64,000 bases of DNA from Owenia fusiformis (GCA_903813345.2 CAIIXF020000009.1:8982030-9046029); one strand, 5' to 3'. Shown: positions 20,259 to 31,480, counted from the first letter of the stretch. Numbers and translations: made by a program. The notes: generated from the letters alone by a model not told the origin.

Positions 20259-20530
20259 ATTTCATATCTACTGAATTAGGACAGACTGGCGCTTCATTTA
20301 AAATCTGGAAATCATCAAAAAATAAACACAGTTGGTTCAAGCAAGCAAGTGAAAGAAAATATATGATGATATCTGTAATAGAAAAACAGAAATACAAGAA
20401 TGGATTTTATTGGAAAATTGATTTTCTAAATGATATGAAAATCATTGCAAAGTTGTATTGTTTGAAAATATCACAACTCAAATATGATGAGTATTTTGAG
20501 GCTTGGATCAAAGAAGTATTCCGCTCCTAA
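20259..20530 (+). CDS. Unknown 90-codon frame, possible exon
   Basis: After the end of repeat A a frame continues to a stop at 20528 and encodes ELGQTGASFKIWKSS, then QKYKNGFYWKIDFLNDMKI and YDEYFEAWIKEVF. The pattern (F)(Y/W)-x-K-(I/L)...D...II(A)...K...Y...(I)-x3-F resembles the 101-residue frame at 23699 (TFWCKLKQCKDIIATWIKGK...HYIQTCRIF), so both may belong to one small-protein family. No start codon is assigned. No known family. Confidence 0.35.
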
Positions 20531-20695
20531 AAGTACACTAGACAGGAAGTTATTTTCCTTAAATCTGTATCCGTACACAGTTAATTTCGTTGTGTATTAA
20601 TGTAGTTCAATTCCATATGATAAAATATGGTTTGTTGTTTCAATATAATTCACATTTCAATATAATTCATACTCATCTCAGGTTGGAATAAATAG

Positions 20696-21368
20696 ATGTC
20701 TCAGCTAGCAGAAATAAAGTTATCCATCATGAAAAAACAACCAAACCACAAAGTAACAATATACAGATTAAAATACGAATACGAAGATGGAAACAATGAA
20801 ATGTTTTATATTTCATGGTCAAGAATAAGCAAAACTCTGAAGAACCTCATGAAACAGAGCACACGTTGGCTAAATATATCAACAGCTGATTTGACAATTT
20901 CAGACAATCCATAAAGCACAGAATTACTTGCGAAAATGACATGTAAGTTTTCACAGTTAATCCATAATTATAATTACACATGAATAAAGTAAGATTCCAT
21001 TTCATTTACAGGAAATCATGTAAATGTGTCAGGGATAAGGTTAGAATTAAATGTGTAATTAATCAACATGTTGTGTTTTGTTGAATTATTTCATGTATAT
21101 ATTCTTTACTTTCAGTGAACGTAATATCGAACAAAAAGACATTAATATTTTGAGGAAGCATTCGAGCAACTTCTCAGAGTTGACATTTTACATTTAGTAA
21201 GACGAGTGGCAATATTTCTAAATATAGGAAATTTAGATGAACTTGAGCGATGCCTCGATTTTCACATACTACAAGCGTGTCGCAGTAGTGAGGAGTACCT
21301 AGAACCACTAATTATACCAGCTTCAGAGGAAGATACACTTCTTCATGACATAATTCACCAATGCACCT
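20696..21368 (+). pseudogene. Decayed two-exon gene, unknown (N-terminal part of a zinc-finger locus)
   Basis: ATG 20696 starts MSQLAEIKLSIMKKQPNHKV then IYRLKYEYEDGNNEMF. Near 20895 the frame breaks; a second frame runs on to a strong donor (gacat|gtaagt at 20943). The 173-bp intron ends 'ttctttactttcag' at 21115. The next exon starts ERNIEQKDINI, shifts frame by one base near 21150, and continues FEQLLRVDILHLVRRVAIF, LDELERCLDFHILQAC and EEYLEPLIIPASEE to a stop at 21368. Two frameshifts with good splice sites mark a decayed gene. The C-terminal part is helical. Partial resemblance to the region before Polinton-type polymerases is my inference only. Confidence 0.4.
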
Positions 21369-22010
21369 AATATGTGCAAGACAATTCTTGCACTAAATGC
21401 AACATAAAGTTCAATTTAAGAAATAGTTGATTTTCCACATTGCGACAATTCATTCAAATCGAACATTTAAATGTCAGTATTGTAGTAAAACATTTAACAA
21501 GAGAAGTAATGTATTCGCACACCTAAAATCACAACATAGTATTTCTACTACTACATCAAAATCCGAGGAACACAAAAAAAGAAAAGAAAAAACAGACATT
21601 TTACATTTAGTAAGACGAGTGTAAATATTTCTAAATATAGGAAATTTAGATGAACTTGAGCAATGCCTCGATTTGCACATACTACAAGCGTGTCGCAGTA
21701 GTAAGGAGTACCTAGAACCACTAATTATACCGGCTTCAGAGGAAGATTCACTTCTTCATGACATAATCCACCAATGCACCTAATATATACAAGACAATTC
21801 TTGCACTAAATGCAACAAAAAGTCCAATTTAAGAAATAGTTTGTTTTGCCACATTGCGACAATTCATTCAAATCGAACATTTAAATGTCAGTATTGTAGT
21901 AAAACATTTAACAAGAGAAGCAATGTATTCGCACACCTAAAATCACAACATAGTATTTCTACTACTACATCAAAACCCGCGGAACAAAAGAAAAGAAAGA
22001 AGAGACTGTG
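21182..22010 (+). repeat. Tandem duplication, unit about 412 bp
   Basis: 'gacattttacatttagtaagacgagtg' starts at 21182 and 21594; the units agree through the helical frame, two zinc fingers and the Lys-rich tail. The second copy of the helical frame has a stop right after VRRV. Confidence 0.9.
21388..21624 (+). pseudogene. Two C2H2 zinc fingers, first tandem copy
   Basis: Finger 1 is CTKCNIKFNLRNS...HIATIH, broken by a one-base loss and a stop at about 21427. Finger 2 is intact: FKCQYCSKTFNKRSNVFAH with the second His four residues on (LKSQH). A basic tail EEHKKRKEK follows. Nucleic-acid binding is expected for this fold. The frame then runs into the next duplicate. Confidence 0.55.
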
Positions 22011-22029
22011 TATGTATAGCCCCTGTTGA
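21790..22029 (+). CDS. Two intact C2H2 zinc fingers, second tandem copy
   Basis: From 21790 the frame encodes CTKCNKKSNLRNSLFCHIATIH and FKCQYCSKTFNKRSNVFAH...H without a break, then a Thr-rich spacer and EQKKRKKR, stopping at 22027. Both fingers have the two Cys and two His. The upstream helical frame ends in a stop 9 bp before, so a complete protein is not made from this copy without an unseen start or splice. Confidence 0.5.
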   Translation, partial: QDNSCTKCNKKSNLRNSLFCHIATIHSNRTFKCQYCSKTFNKRSNVFAHLKSQHSISTTTSKPAEQKKRKKRLCMYSPC

Positions 22030-22175
22030 GTATTTAGTTTTATATTTCTCTTCAAATATATAGAATTGCACATGTAATTGTTTAGAAATCAGTATGGGAT
22101 TAGCAAACTATTAGCACTAGTGCTTATATATTTATGTAAAACTAAAGCATGAACATATTTGGTGAAACCATACAT

Positions 22176-22346
22176 ACTGATGGGGGGAAAGGGGGTATTA
22201 GACATTGTTTCTTTTCACGTTAGATCATGGTTTTGGGCTATATGGGGTTTGTTTTTCTTGACTGGTATGCACTTAAGAGTTTTTTATTTTGCTTTTTCTT
22301 GCTAAGTTCCATTACAACTTTTGGTCCTTTCCCCTTGGCACTTGTG
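22176..22346 (-). repeat. Inverted copy of TRMT10A intron sequence
   Basis: This stretch is the reverse complement of about 35297-35447, which lies in the 373-bp intron between the last two TRMT10A exons. Identity is high with one 15-20 bp insertion. The adjacent TRMT10A exon is not included. Confidence 0.85.
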
Positions 22347-22349
22347 CTT

Positions 22350-22640
22350 ATATATTGTTATTTATATTGAGATAGCTTTTGAGATGAGTTAACAGGGATC
22401 GATGAAAAATAAAACTCAATCACTTTGTTTATTTTATTTCAGGCACTTGAAGTGACAGCTAATTCAGTTGAAACATTAGCAGCAGGCATCTGTTGATTTT
22501 ATTTATTCATGTACAGATATCACTGAAATCCTAACAAAGAATTACAAATACTAAGACCATGTATCCCATCAACCTGTATACAGTGAAACTTATGTGTGAT
22601 GAATTCTAAGAAAGGTTTAACTGTGTTTCAGAAATTGAGG
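22350..22640. other. No feature recognised
   Basis: AT-rich spacer before the gag fragment; nothing supported. Confidence 0.35.
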
Positions 22641-22654
22641 CAGAATTACTACAA

Positions 22655-22772
22655 ACTTCGGATTACCTGGGCAGGCTTTTGAAGCTCGTTTCCAAATAAA
22701 GCAGTACGACACTGCAGAGCTAAGCACACTACTATCTTCTGCAAGTTTTCAATCAGGAGTACTAAACTGAAT
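22655..22772 (+). pseudogene. Retrotransposon gag fragment
   Basis: Encodes FEARFQIKQYDTAELSTLLS followed by ASFQSGVLN and a stop. The same segment follows the gag start at 30955-31075. In gag capsid proteins an 'AF..RF......A...L' segment follows the 'W' blocks. Isolated fragment. Confidence 0.6.
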
Positions 22773-22929
22773 TTTTTTAAAGCAACATTATGAATTTATT
22801 TTCGATTGCATGTAATCCCGTGGCTCGTGATCAAAAGGGGATTGACTCATATTCAGAATACAAAATGGAAAATCTAAAGTAATATTATAAATGTGTTTTA
22901 AGGTAATATTCTAAATGAGTTTTAAGGTT

Positions 22930-23455
22930 AGTTAAAAATAAGTTGTTGTTCAGATATCCGTTTCCTTATCCTCAATTATATATTCAGAGTTCCTTTTATG
23001 GAAGCTCACATACATTAATGTGTGGGGAAGATGTTGAATAGAAGTTTTTTAGTTTGAGCTTTGGGAAGACAACTGGCAAGATGTGAATAAATATCCTATA
23101 TCAACTTAACACATATAGTTAGTTCATATGAACATAAAAACATAGTCTCATATATGGTGGAACTGAAAATTATAATTGGGTACCTCATCAATGAATGGAA
23201 TCAAATTATAATCTACATTCTAATCATCAGAGACAAACAATCATGGCAAAAGCTCATACTAAGTTAGAAAAATTTGATGGTGTGTCTGATGGTGTACGAT
23301 GGTTAGAAGATTTAACATCATTCAGTTTGATAAATAAGATAGAAGATGGTCATAGGAGAGACATTCTAAAATTATACAGCTGGTTACACTGGATTCACCA
23401 CAGGCCAGTTACGAAAGGCAGTGAAAACAATGCTGAACAGGGCTCCAACAGCTAA
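22930..23455 (+). pseudogene. Retrotransposon leader and gag start, copy 1 (copy 2 at 30555-30985)
   Basis: The leader (gaagttttttagtttgagc...) and an ATG at 23195 match 30600-30780. The frame gives AKAHTKLEKFDGVSDGVRW, LEDLTSFSLINKIEDGHRR and LKLY, the start of a gag capsid-like region. It then joins unrelated sequence and the duplicate C segment. 'tggtggaactgaa' just upstream (about 23156) could be a primer-binding site. Confidence 0.65.
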
Positions 23456-24330
23456 ACACTGTCCAAAAAGTTGACAACATTATCGGAATTTCACCACTTT
23501 TGGTGGTGGTGACATAGATAAAAAAAAAAAACTGTAAAGACATGAGTAAAGTTTTTCTGTATATTTGAAGCAATTTATTGATATGTATAACATTTCACTC
23601 TTATATGATATTTGTTTTACATTTGTTAAAATTTCAAATTTCAGTCTGTTTGCTCAAAATTCGCACTTCTCCTTGTATGTATCTGAACTATAGATGAAAT
23701 GAATTACCCTACTACATCAGCATCGCTGTCAATGCCGTCACTGAATGTTGTGGACAGACAGTTTGACTTAAGACAAAACGTGAAGTTTAATTTCAGAAAA
23801 AAAGAATGGTATTTATGGAGAGCTGACAAAACCGAGATATTCCCAAAAAAGGGAACTATCTTTTCAGCGAGGATGTTTATAAATCATACATTTTGGTGCA
23901 AGCTGAAACAGTGTAAGGATATCATCGCCACTTGGATCAAAGGCAAAACCTTTGATAGCCATTATATTCAAACTTGCAGAATTTTCCAACCAAAGAACAC
24001 TTGACACAGAAACTATTAGCAACCTTGTGACGTCAATGACGTCATTGGATTCAATCCTCCATAGTTATGAAAAAACTTACAAAATTTTCCCTCCAAAGAT
24101 TGCTTATCAGAAAATCTATTAGCAACCTTGTTATGTCGATTATGTCATTGGATTGAATCCTACCATATATTCGAGCATGTGGAAACTTCTGTCTAAAGTT
24201 AATTTTTAGATTGATAGATCAATGTTGTTTTTGGCTTCGCAATTTCATAATTGTATTTCATAAAATAAAAGGAAACAAAAAAAGAAATATGTTGACACTA
24301 TCTAGGCTAGTACTTGGGGAGATAGACAGG
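23446..24330 (+). repeat. Segmental duplicate C, copy 2
   Basis: Pairs with 13856-14610. It includes an extra 150-bp partial repeat around 24060-24180 ('cctccaaagattgcttatc') not present in copy 1. Confidence 0.9.
23699..24004 (+). CDS. Unknown 101-residue protein
   Basis: An ATG follows a leader with an acceptor-like 'tttcaaatttcag' 55 bp upstream. The product has a Ser/Thr-rich start (TTSASLSMPS), then FDLRQNVKFNFRKKEWYLWR, and a Cys/Trp-containing C half (FWCKLKQCKDIIATWIKGK). It is the intact counterpart of the broken copy at 14102. It shows no signal peptide or membrane segment. A faint pattern match with the frame at 20259 suggests a family. Not recognised. Confidence 0.4.
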   Translation: MNYPTTSASLSMPSLNVVDRQFDLRQNVKFNFRKKEWYLWRADKTEIFPKKGTIFSARMFINHTFWCKLKQCKDIIATWIKGKTFDSHYIQTCRIFQPKNT

Positions 24331-24399
24331 ACTGTTCTCAAGCTTGTATCATTAAAAGCTATCGATCTTCGTCTTACAAATGAAAAAGTGAGCAATTAA
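24291..24399 (+). pseudogene. Truncated counterpart of the MLTLSRL exon
   Basis: Starts MLTLSRLVLGEIDRTV like the exon at 14591 (MLTLSRLLFGEIDGTV), but a deletion removes the following codons and it ends after 36 residues. Confidence 0.55.
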
Positions 24400-24712
24400 C
24401 AAAAGAAACTCGATGATCACAGATCTTATTTGTCTGGATATAAGTTGGTTATGCCATAATGCTTAAGATGCCAAGAAAACCAATAAATCTGAATCCAAAA
24501 TGATGTCATATTTGGGAGTGACCCTATATGAATAAAGAAAGACTACCAGATCTGATGATGATGACTTTCAAAACTGGTTATAAAACATGACAATTAAGTA
24601 ATGGATGTTGGATGGGATCAGACAATCATGGAAAATATTGTCCAGTGTGTCTCAAGAAAGAAGGATTGAGTGTTATGTTTTTCAATGCATTTTATTTATA
24701 TTCCTAAATATT

Positions 24713-24824
24713 TGGCAGGACCATGGAAAATGTATTCTCTGGAGACTTTGCACTTGATCTCATCAATGAAAGTGACAGAAAACGATCTGAAGAGAAAAAA
24801 TGCAAAATCATCAAGCATAATAGC
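24713..24824 (+). CDS. Possible exon cut off by an LTR
   Basis: An acceptor-like 'cctaaatatttggcag' is followed by 'gaccATGG' and MENVFSGDFALDLINESDRK then a basic tail (KRSEEKKCKIIKH). The family 1 LTR starts at 24825 and ends the homology. Unknown product. Confidence 0.25.
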
Positions 24825-25368
24825 TGTTACAGACAGACAAAATACCTTTTTGTTAGGAATTTTATATGATATTTTATTACACACAGTTTGAGTTGTTTTT
24901 ACATTTATACTTTCATTTGAGTGATACATATGTTGTTGATGTTGGTTAATTGGATCCTGCCAGTATTTTGGAACTTATCTGGAACTTGTTTTAAGGACAA
25001 GGTGTTTGGAACAAGGAAGTTTCATATCTGATGCCAAAAGTAGTCCTGTATTTCCAGAGTCCTTGAGATAAGTTCCAGGAAATATCTTGGTAAAAAGAAA
25101 GAAAATGCTCATTTGGCAGGAACTATATTTTGGAGAGTAGTAATATATGGTAGTGTGGTTGGATAGTATAAAAAAGATTGTAAGAGTTTGGGTGTGTCCG
25201 TTTTGGTTGTCTGGTTGATTGCTGTATGCCCGTAGGATTGCTGTCTGGTGTGCTACTATTGCTGATCTTTGTATCATATAATAAAGTTAATATAACCAAC
25301 TGGATTTGTTGTGTGAAGTATAATATTCCTGTAACAACACCTGTTACACAGGGACAACGCCTGTAATA
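24825..25368 (+). mobile_element. LTR, family 1, copy 1
   Basis: 544 bp, TGTTACAG at the start and CTGTAATA at the end (CTGTAACA in other copies), giving an 8-bp inverted terminal repeat in the intact copy. It carries TATAAAA at 25167 and AATAAA near 25280. 'cttggtgccgttgcgaaac' follows as primer-binding site. Confidence 0.85.
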
Positions 25369-26124
25369 CTTGGTGCCGTTGCGAAACAAAGGAGGTTATC
25401 ACAAAACATCGTTGGGGTCTACTGAGAGAAAGCAATCTTTTGCTAATTTTGGTTAATGACCAGTTCTAGTGGCGCTTGTGGTTGGTTGGTTAAGGAAGGG
25501 GGTGGAGTTTGGTATATACCCGGTTGCAACATTTTTCATGAGTGACAGTTCAGACGAGAGGAGATGTTTAAACAACTGGGTTGATTATTATGGGTTATTC
25601 TGAAAACTCAAGGTGAGTGAATAGAGAGATACTGCGATACATACAGCGAATTGTATATAAATTAGGAGAATCTTAAAGAGTTCATTATAGTTATTACTCA
25701 ATATAATCTCATATACTCATTTATATACTCAATATTATTTCATATACTCAATATTATACTCACCTATATACTCACTATTATTTAGTATACTCAAAATTTT
25801 TAGAGAAAGATTCAATATTATGTAAATTAAGAATTGAGACGATGGACTTAAGAATCTAAAAAATTTCAGTGACAGTGACCTCTTTATATTTAATTACACG
25901 TTTCCTTGTTGGCTGAAGAATTCAAAATTGTAAGTGTCAGTTGAATGTTCATTTTCACTAGCGACATCTATATTCTGAAACTTTGTATTTATATTTCATT
26001 CACTGGGGGTTGTTAATTTAGAATTTCATTTCATTTTCAATAGTGACATCTATAAATTCACTTAGGGACAATCAAAATTTGAATTCAAATTTATTTTGTA
26101 TTTTAATGGTTGTGGGGAGGGGTA
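25369..26124 (+). mobile_element. Family 1 element internal region, 5' half
   Basis: Identical in order to the first 750 bp of the internal regions at 26301 and 28498: primer site, a long non-coding leader with repeated 'tatactcaatatta' words, and 'ggttgtggggaggggtat' at the junction. No coding frame. It stops abruptly where a U3-less LTR begins. Confidence 0.85.
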
Positions 26125-26300
26125 TGTGTCCGTTTTGGTTGTCTGGTTGATTGCTGTATGCCCGTAGGATTGCTGTCTGGTGTGCTACTATTGCTGATCT
26201 TTGTATCATATAATAAAGTTAATATAACCAACTGGATTTGTCGTGTGAAGTATAATATTCCTGTAACAACGCCTGTTACACAGGGACAATGCCTGTAACA
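26125..26300 (+). mobile_element. LTR family 1, R-U5 part only
   Basis: Starts at 'tgtgtccgttttgg', which in the full LTRs lies 26 bp after the first T of the TATA box, where transcription should begin. It runs to CTGTAACA. All of U3 is missing. Confidence 0.85.
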
Positions 26301-27952
26301 CTTGGTGCCGTTGCGAAACAAAGGAGGTTATCACAAAACATCGTTGGGTTCTACTGAGAGAGAGCAATCTTTTGCTAATTTTGGTTAATGACCAGTTCTA
26401 GTGGCGCTTGTGATTGGTTGGTTAAGGAAGGGGGTGGCGTTTGGTATATACACCGTTGCAACTTTTTTTATGAGTGACAGTTCAGACGAGAGGAGATGTT
26501 TAAACAACTGGGTTGATTATTATGGGTTATTCTGAAAACTCAAGGTGAGTGAATAGAGAGATACTGCGATACATACAGCGAATTGTATATAAATTAGAAG
26601 AATCTTAAAGAGTTCATTATAGTTATTACTCAATATAATCTCATTTATATACTCAATATTATTTCATATACTCAATATTATGCTCACCTATATACTCACT
26701 ATTATTTAGTATACTCAAAATTTTTAGAGAAAGATTCAATATTATGTTAATTAAGAATTGAGATGATGGACTTAAGAATCTAAATAAAAAATTTCAGTGA
26801 CAGTGACCTCTTTATATTTAATTACACGTTTCCTTGTTGGCTGAAGAATTCAAAATTGTAAGTGTCAGTTGAATGTTCATTTTCACTAGTGACATCTATA
26901 TTCTGAAACTTTGTATTTATATTTCATTCACTGGGGTTGTTAATTTAGAATTTCATTTCATTTTCAATAGTGACATCTATAAATTCACTTAGGGACAATC
27001 AAAATTTGAATTCAAATTTATTTTGTATTTTAATGGTTGTGGGGAGGGGTATTATGGTCCGATTGGTTACGAGAGAGTAAATAGAAGTTAACTGGCACAG
27101 TGACTGTCTGGGGGTGAGAACGGTCCGTTAGGTCACAGGAATCTTAAAAGGAAGTTAACTGGCACAGTGATCTTCCCGATTCTTGGTGACAAGCTGCAAC
27201 CATAGAGACTTTTTAAATGGAGAATTCTACAGTGACATCATACAAACATTTTACAGTGATCTCTACAAACATCCTACAAACAAATTATGACCTTTCACAA
27301 ACTACGAACATTCTACAAACATTTGATTATATGAAGATAAAATTGATATTATAATGAAGGATTCGTCAGACAATAAGTGACTTGGACGCTGCATCTGTAT
27401 TATATAATTAACTTCGGTTAATTATGGACTTTAATTAATGAACGTTTAATGAATCAAGTTTAAAATAAGCTATAGAGTTGATGTACGTTAAATACTTTAT
27501 TTAAAGATATATTGAATATTGAACTCTTGAATCAAAAATATGTGGATATGATAAAAATGTATTTGTATAGCTATGCATGTATGTATGGATGTATGTATGT
27601 GTGTGTGTGTATGTATGTGGGTATGTTGTTGTGGGAGTTTGAATGAAGTTTGGTTTACCTGTCATGATTAAGTAATTTAATTAAAAAACCATTGTATTGA
27701 TTTGAACTTGAATTGAACTTGAATTGTATTAAGACAGTGTTTAGATATGTTTATCTGGTTCTGTGGAATAAGAAGTTATAGAATAAGGTATATTATAGAA
27801 TAATGTATATCATAATTGAAATTGTCTATTGAAATTGAATATTGTTTAGAAATATTACATTTAAATTTGGAGAAATATTGATTGTACTTTATTTGTCTGT
27901 CTGGTATTTCATTTTTTAAGTTATGCTATTCTTCTGTGAAACAAGGGAAGAG
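26301..27952 (+). mobile_element. Family 1 element, full non-coding internal region
   Basis: 1.65 kb between primer site (cttggtgccgttgcg) and a polypurine tract (acaagggaagag) just before the next LTR. It contains no gag or pol and no long frame, so the element is non-autonomous (TRIM/LARD-like). A (tgta)n/(tgtg)n tract lies at about 27570-27630. Confidence 0.85.
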
Positions 27953-28497
27953 TGTTACAGACAGACAAAATACCTTTTTGTTAGGAATTTTATATGATAT
28001 TTTATTACACACAGTTTGAGTTGTTTTTACATTTATACTTTCATTTGAGTGATACATATGTTGTTGATGTTGGTTAATTGGATCCTGCCAGTATTTTTGG
28101 AACTTATCTGGAACTTGTTTTAAGGACAAGGTGTTTGAAACAAGGAAGTTTCATATCTGATGCCAAAAGTAGTCCTGTATTTCCAGAGTCCTTGAGATAA
28201 GTTCCAGGAAATATCTTGGTAAAAACAAAGAAAATGCTCATTTGGCAGGAACTATATTTTGGAGAGTAGTAATATATGGTAGTGTGGTTGGATAGTATAA
28301 AAGAGATTGTAAGAGTTTGGGTGTGTCCGTTTTGGTTGTCTGGTTGATTGCTGTATGCCCGTAGGATTGCTGTCTGGTGTGCTACTATTGCTGATCTTTG
28401 TATCATATAATAAAATTAATATAACCAACTGGATTTGTCGTGTGAAGTATAATATTCCTGTAACAACGCCTGTTACACAGGGACAACGCCTGTAACA
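27953..28497 (+). mobile_element. LTR, family 1, complete copy
   Basis: 545 bp with perfect ends TGTTACAG...CTGTAACA, TATA box at 28296, AATAAA at 28409-28414. It serves as 3' LTR of the element on its left and 5' LTR of the one on its right. Confidence 0.9.
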
Positions 28498-30199
28498 CTT
28501 GGTGCCGTTGCGAAACAAAGGATGTTATCACAAAACATCATTGGGGTCTACTGAGAGAGAGCAATCTTTTGCTAATTTTGGTTAATGACCAGTTCTAGTG
28601 GCACTTGTGATTGGTTGGTTAAGGAAGGGGGTGGAGTTTGGTATATACCCGGTTGCAACATTTTTTATGAGTGACAGTTCAGACGAGAGGAGATGTTTAA
28701 ACAACTGGGTTGATTATTATGGGTTATTCTGAAAACTCAAGGTGAGTGAATAGAGAGATACTGCGATACATACAGCGAATTGTATATAAATTAGAAGAAT
28801 CTTAAAGAGTTCATTATAGTTATTACTCAATATAATCTCATATACTCATTTATATACTCAATATTATACTCACTATTATTTAGTATACTCAAAATTTTTA
28901 GAGAAAGATTCAATATTATGTTAATTAAGAATTGAGACGATGGACTTAAGAATCTAAAAAATTTCAGTGACAGTGACCTCTTTATATTTAATTACACGTT
29001 TCCTTGTTGGCTGAAGAATTCGAAATTGTAAGTGTCAGTTGAATGTTCATTTTCACTAGTGACATCTATATTCTGAAACTTTGTATTTATATTTCATTCA
29101 CTGGGGGTTGTTAATTTAGAATTTCATTTCATTTTCAATAGTGACATCTATAAATTCACTTAGGGACAATCAAAATTTGAATTTAAATTTATTTTGTATT
29201 TTAATGGTTGTGGGGAGGGGTATTATGGTCCGATTGGTTACGAGAGAGTGTAACAGAAGTTAACTGGTACAGTAACTTCCTGGATGTTATGGTCTAATTG
29301 GTTACGAGAGAGTAAATAGAAGTTAACTGGCACAGTGACTGTCTGGGGGTGAGAACGGTCCGTTAGGTCACAGGAATCTTAAAAGGAAGTTAACTGGCAC
29401 AGTGATCTTCCCGATTCTTGGTGACAAGCTGCAACCATAGAGACTTTTTAAATGGAGAATTCTACAGTGACATCATACAAACATTTTACAGTGATCTCTA
29501 CAAACATCCTACAAACAAATTATGACCTTTCACAAACTACGAACATTCTACAAACATTTGATTATATGAAGATAAAATTGATATTATAATGAAGGATTCG
29601 TAAGACAATAAGTGACTTGGACGCTGCACCTGTATTATATAATTAACTTCGGTTAATTATGGACTTTAATTAATGAACGTTTAATGAATAAAGTTTAAAA
29701 TAATCTATAGAGTTGATGTACGTTAAATACTTTATTTAAAGATATATTGAATATTGAACTCTTGAATCAAAAATATGTGGATATGATAAAAATGTATTTG
29801 TATAGCTATGCATGTATGTATGGATGTATGTATGCGTGTGTATGTATATATGTGGGTATGTATGTGGGTATGTTGTTGTGGGAGTTTGAATGAAGTTTGG
29901 TTTACCTGTCATGATTAAGTAATTTAATTAAAAAACCATTGTATTGCTTTGAACTTGAATTGAACTTGAATTGTATTAAGACAGTGTTTAGATATATTTA
30001 TCTGGTTCTGTGGAATAAGAAGTTATAGAATAAGGTATATTATAGAATAATGTATATCATAATTGAAATTGTCTATTGAAATTGAATATTGTTTAGAAAT
30101 ATTACATTTAAATTTGGAGAAATATTGATTGTACTTTATTTGTCTGTCTGGTATTTCATTTTTTAAGTTATGCTATTCTTCTGTGAAACAAGGGAAGAG
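28498..30199 (+). mobile_element. Family 1 element, second full internal region
   Basis: 1.70 kb, same layout as 26301-27952 plus a local duplication of about 50 bp near 29225-29310 ('ggttacgagagagt' twice). It ends in the same polypurine tract before the LTR at 30200. Confidence 0.85.
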
Positions 30200-30286
30200 T
30201 GTTACAGACAGACAAAATACCTTTTTGTTAGGAATTTTATATGATATTTTATTACACACAGTTTGAGTTGTTTTTACATTTATACT
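30200..30286 (+). mobile_element. LTR family 1, truncated 3' copy
   Basis: The first 86 bp of the LTR (TGTTACAGACAG...) then unrelated sequence from 'atgcgctatatc'. Confidence 0.85.
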
Positions 30287-30554
30287 ATGCGCTATATCAA
30301 TATAACAAGGTTATCATATCATGCCAATAGTTAGATGGTTAACTAATATTAACACAAAATAATAATACACGATAATTAAAATAATAAACCTCGGTATTCG
30401 GGCCTAAAATCCAATGATACGTGTACCATTACTTAAGTGTAAGCTGCAATACCATATCGAATACCTGTACCATTACTCAATAATAACCACTAGTAAGACC
30501 ATAATAACAAGATTAATGACTAGCTTATCGCAAGTTATTTCATACGATTTTGTC

Positions 30555-31085
30555 TTGTGTTAAAAATAAGTTATTGTTCAGATATCTGCTTCCTTATCCT
30601 CAATTATGTGTGGGGTAGATGATGAATAGAAGTTTTTTAGTTTGAGCTTTGGAAAGGGAATTGGCGAGATGTGAATAAATATCGTATACCAACTTAACAG
30701 ATCTAGTTAGATCTGAACATAAAATCATAGTCTCATATATGGTGGAACTGAAGATGATCATTTGGTACCTCATCAATGAATGGAATCAAATTCTAATCTA
30801 CATTCTAATCATCAGAGACAAACAATCGTGGCAAAAGCTCATATTAAGTTAGAAAAACTTGATGGTGTGTCTGATGGTGTACGATGGTTTGAAGATTTAA
30901 CATCATTTATTCTAAAATTATACCTCAAGGATGGAGCAAGAACATGGCTGGTGGCTATGCCTGGACCGACTTAAGGAAGGCTTTTGAAGCTCGTTTCCAA
31001 ATAAAGCAGTACAACACTGCAGAGCTAAGCACACTACTATCTTCTGCAAGTTTTCAATCAGGAGTACTAAACTGAATTTTTTTCA
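30555..31085 (+). pseudogene. Retrotransposon leader and gag start, copy 2
   Basis: ATG 30780 gives AKAHIKLEKLDGVSDGVRW, FEDLTSFILKLYLKDGART, then WLVAMPGPT and a stop. After a frame change the FEARFQIKQYNTAEL segment follows. Relative to copy 1 at 23195 about 33 bp are missing inside LEDLTSF...LKLY. Gag capsid-like; inactive. Confidence 0.7.
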
Positions 31086-31089
31086 ATTT

Positions 31090-31480
31090 CATAATTTTCA
31101 ATTAACTATATATTCATTTAAAAACATTATAAATTTATTTTTGATTGCATGTAATCACGTGGCTGTGATCGAAAGGGGATTGACTCATATATCTGGGTAC
31201 AAAATGGAAAATCTAAAGTAATATTATAAATGTGTTTTTTTTATAAAAACTTTCTTTTACCCTTTTGTTTAAAGATTAACTTTGTACTGAAAAGACTTGG
31301 ATAGATTGAAAGGAGAATGAAAAGATGTTCATTCTAGTTCAATATTGTCAAGTATATATATATTGTGTTAATCTAATATCAAAGAAAACTAGTACCTTGA
31401 GATTCTAGGGGAGGTTCATATAAGCATACTAAAAACCTTCCTAGTAGGATAAGAGGGTAAGAGTTTTATTTTATTGTAGG
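31090..31480. other. AT-rich spacer ending in a splice acceptor
   Basis: No coding content. It ends 'gttttattttattgtag' (acceptor) directly before the GC-rich frame at 31489. Confidence 0.45.

Noticed and set aside
24975-28518. Repeated 72-100-codon minus-strand frames
   Set aside because: They lie within LTR copies and repeat only because the LTRs repeat; none has a domain.
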